Shown: positions 61,768 through 64,000 of the stretch, piece after piece | Numbering within the stretch: position 1 is the first letter of the stretch | Layout: the number at the start of each line of letters is the position of its first letter | Assembly (NCBI RefSeq): GCF_002813635.1 | Contig: NZ_CP016382.1 | Span: forward strand, 682,001 to 746,000 | Length of the DNA stretch: 64,000 nt | Source of the DNA: Spiribacter roseus | GTDB lineage: Bacteria; Pseudomonadota; Gammaproteobacteria; Nitrococcales; Nitrococcaceae | Reading direction: 5' to 3' | Notes under the pieces: generated by a model | The model's database searches: none | Seen by the model: the letters and a program-made list of their open reading frames with translations, nothing else | What the model was told of the DNA's origin: nothing | Program-made: the position numbers and the translations under genes

Positions 61768-64000
61768 TCAAGTTCGCGCTCGAGCGCGGCCTCGGCGGCG
61801 GCGCGTGAGCGGGCGAAGCGGGCCAGCAGCACATAGAGCGCCGGGGTGAAGTAGAGCGTGAACAGCGCCGCCAGCCCCAGCCCTCCGAACACCACCCAGC
61901 CGATGGCCGCGCGTGACTCGGCGCCGGCGCCGGTGCTCAGGATCAGCGGCAATCCGCCAAGCACCGTGGCGAGGATCGTCATGGACACGGGCCGCAGGCG
62001 CACACGGGCGCTCTCCAGTGCCGCGGCGCGCAGGCCATGGCCCTCATCCCGCAGCTGGTTGGCGAACTCCACCAGCAGGATGCCGTTTTTGGCCATCAGC
62101 CCGATCAGCAGGATCAATCCGATCTGCGAGTAGACGTTGATGGAGGTGCCGCTCAGCACCAGCGCGAACACGGCGGCGGCGAGACCGAAGGGGACGGTCA
62201 GCATTACCACCAGCGCGCTCATCAGGCTCTCGAACTGCGCGGCCAGCACCAGCAGCACGATCAGCAGCGCCAGCGCGTAGGTGATCATGACTTCCTGACG
62301 GGTTTCCTCGAGGGTTTCGGCCTCGCCCCGGGTGATCAGCCCGATGCCCGGCGGCAGCGTCTCGTCGGCCAGCGCGCGCAGGTCGGACACCGCCGCCTGC
62401 AGCGGATAGCCATCCTCCACGGCCAGATCGATACTCACCGCGCGCCGTTGCGCCTCCCGGTCGAGCTCGGCGGCAACGCCTTCCTCGCGCAGGCTCACGA
62501 GCGATGACAGGGCGACGAAGTGACCGTCCTCGGAGCGGATGCGCAGATTGCCGAGATCGGCGGGTTCGTTGACGCGGCCGCTGGTGGATTCAAGGCGCAG
62601 CGGGATGGCGCGGTCGTCGATGTTGAGGTCGGTGATCTCAAGGCCGTTGATCATCGCCTCCAGCGTGGCCGCAAGGTCTTCAACGGGCACGTTCAGGGAC
62701 TCGGCGCGCTCGCGGTTGATGTCCACCCGCACCTGCGGCTGGGTGGGCGAGTAATCGATGCGCCCCTGGCCCAGGCCGTCCACGTCGTCCTCGACCGCGC
62801 GGCTGAACGCCTGCGCCGCGGCGTAGAGGCGCTCGTAATCACTGCCGAGCAGCGAGACCTCGAGCCCGCTGCCGACCCCGCGCAGGCCGAGGCTGTTGGG
62901 GCTGCCGACGCGGATATTGACGCCGGGCAGATCGGCCAGTGCGGCCCGGGCGTCGGCGGCGATGACCTGTTCGCTGCGTTCACGCGCCGACCAGGGCGCC
63001 AACGGGGCGACGATGAGGATGCGGTTGGGGTCCCAGCGCCCGGCAATGGTGAAAAGCCGGGTTACCTCGCCGCGCTCGAGCAGCGGCTGCAGGCGCTCCT
63101 GCATGCGCCAGGCCTGGTCCTGACTGTATTTGAGCCCGGCGCCGTCGGGGCCATTGCCCACCACATAGATCAGTCCGCGGTCCTCTTCGGGCAGCAGGGT
63201 CTGATCGATGCGGGTGAACTGCTGGATCGCCAGTCCCAGCACCAGCAGCGCCACCGCTCCCATGAGCCACGGGTGGGCGAGGGCACGGCCCAGACTGGCG
63301 GCATAGAAGTCAGCGATGCTGCGGCCCAGGCGGCGCAGGCGGCGGGTGCCCGCGCCCCCGCCCGATGCCCCGGCGCTGCCATCGTCCGGGCGCAGGAATC
63401 GCGCGGCGAGGGCCGGGACCAGTGACAGGGCGATGAACGATGACAGGGTGACCGCCACCGCCAGCACCACACCGAATTCCCTGAACAGGCGCCCGGCGGT
63501 GCTCGGCAGCAGCGAGATGGGCACAAACACCGCCACCAGCACGGCGGTGGTGGCGATGACCGCAAAAAAGACCTGATGGGTGCCCAGCAGGGCGGCCGCG
63601 CCGGCGCCGAGGCCCATGCGCTGGCGGCGCTGGATGTTTTCGAGCACGACGATGGCGTCGTCCACCACCAGCCCCGTCGCCAGCACCAGCGCCAGGAGGG
63701 TGAGCAGGTTGATGGAAAAGCCCAGCAGCCAGATCGCGGCGACCGTCCCGGTGAGCGCCAGTGGGATGGTGATGGCCGGGATGAGCGTGGCGCGCGGCGA
63801 GCCGATGAAAAGCCAGATCGTGGCGATGACGATCAGTGTGGCCGCGGCCAGCGTGATGAGCACCTCGGTGATGGCCCCGCGGATGAATACGGCGTCATCC
63901 GAGGTCTTGACCACCTCGACCGCGTCGAATCGACGGTTGAGCTCGGCGATCGCCGCGTCCGCGGCGGCACTGATCTCGAGGGTATTGGACTGGGCCTGGC
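61716..64000 (-). CDS. RND-family efflux pump inner-membrane protein, partial
   Basis: The gene runs off the right edge; more than 760 residues are seen. The proton-relay aspartates are in GLVVDDAIVVLEN. The second half has a periplasmic docking domain, the LIVLLVLAAQFESLMSALVV helix and GLMAKNGILLVEFANQL, as in AcrB/MexB/MdtC-type transporters. Short insert and lack of other signs do not tell the substrate. The partner adaptor gene should lie beyond the edge, upstream. Confidence 0.9.
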   Translation of the reverse strand, partial: QAQSNTLEISAAADAAIAELNRRFDAVEVVKTSDDAVFIRGAITEVLITLAAATLIVIATIWLFIGSPRATLIPAITIPLALTGTVAAIWLLGFSINLLTLLALVLATGLVVDDAIVVLENIQRRQRMGLGAGAAALLGTHQVFFAVIATTAVLVAVFVPISLLPSTAGRLFREFGVVLAVAVTLSSFIALSLVPALAARFLRPDDGSAGASGGGAGTRRLRRLGRSIADFYAASLGRALAHPWLMGAVALLVLGLAIQQFTRIDQTLLPEEDRGLIYVVGNGPDGAGLKYSQDQAWRMQERLQPLLERGEVTRLFTIAGRWDPNRILIVAPLAPWSARERSEQVIAADARAALADLPGVNIRVGSPNSLGLRGVGSGLEVSLLGSDYERLYAAAQAFSRAVEDDVDGLGQGRIDYSPTQPQVRVDINRERAESLNVPVEDLAATLEAMINGLEITDLNIDDRAIPLRLESTSGRVNEPADLGNLRIRSEDGHFVALSSLVSLREEGVAAELDREAQRRAVSIDLAVEDGYPLQAAVSDLRALADETLPPGIGLITRGEAETLEETRQEVMITYALALLIVLLVLAAQFESLMSALVVMLTVPFGLAAAVFALVLSGTSINVYSQIGLILLIGLMAKNGILLVEFANQLRDEGHGLRAAALESARVRLRPVSMTILATVLGGLPLILSTGAGAESRAAIGWVVFGGLGLAALFTLYFTPALYVLLARFARSRAAAEAALERELDQPVSESTSAIDGSARG

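Overview
The window has two parts. Bases 1 to about 31,480 are an accessory island of variable, mostly lower GC. From about 31,500 to the right edge the DNA is uniformly GC-rich and densely packed with housekeeping genes. The gene content (MSHA-type pilus locus, icd-aceK, LpoB and YcfL homologues, a DUF3581 protein, MltB-type transglycosylase, RND pump) points to a gammaproteobacterium. The high GC and fairly acidic proteins would suit a halophilic Ectothiorhodospiraceae/Chromatiales-type organism; that placement is an inference. 

Island (1-31.5 kb). It holds a ParA/MinD-like ATPase with a helix-turn-helix head and an AP2-like protein; a lipoprotein gene and a decayed second copy split by an IS3-type element; a five-gene envelope operon (COG3014-like lipoprotein, YcfL-like lipoprotein, LpoB, an unknown secreted protein and a CsgG-domain protein) followed by two further secreted or outer-membrane proteins; a 1,149-residue DUF4062-STAND NTPase-TPR protein; an intact IS3-type element; a membrane protein joining TrkA/RCK-like domains to a ryanodine-receptor (RyR) domain; an IS3-type element inserted next to the relic of another; an IS21 element; an orphan gene pair; and a prokaryotic pentameric ligand-gated ion channel homologue coupled to a small upstream ORF. 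Two tiny, mutually similar proteins (47 and 48 residues) also lie here. The island ends at a frameshifted P4-type integrase beside a short sequence resembling the 3' end of a tRNA-Ser gene (likely attachment site) and a strong terminator. The left end of the island is outside the window. At least five relics of IS ends or transposases show repeated insertion and decay. 

Core (31.5-64 kb). Transcribed leftward are a GGDEF/EAL protein whose first membrane segment is cut off by a stop codon, and then a nearly complete MSHA-like type IV pilus locus: prepilin peptidase, four minor prepilins (one with a long poly-Asp tail, one with a 21-residue NPxxSG repeat), MshG, MshE with a c-di-GMP-binding-type N-terminus, MshN, MshL secretin, MshK, MshJ, an MshI-like PilM/PilN fusion, major pilin, an O-antigen ligase/oligosaccharyltransferase-like protein and another pilin. 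pilT diverges from the locus. Then come aceK and icd as an apparent icd-aceK operon, a photolyase-like flavoprotein with its domains apparently in reversed order, an O6-alkylguanine-DNA alkyltransferase, an M42 peptidase, a NYN-domain protein, an MgtC/DUF4010 membrane protein, an FkbM methyltransferase, DUF3581, a helix-hairpin-helix protein, an MltB-type transglycosylase, FxsA, an AEC permease, and an RND pump that runs off the right edge. 

The most interesting content is the island's pairing of a STAND NTPase with two predicted ion-channel-type membrane proteins (RyR-TrkA and pLGIC). These are plausible immunity or signalling modules, but nothing in the sequence proves that they work together.
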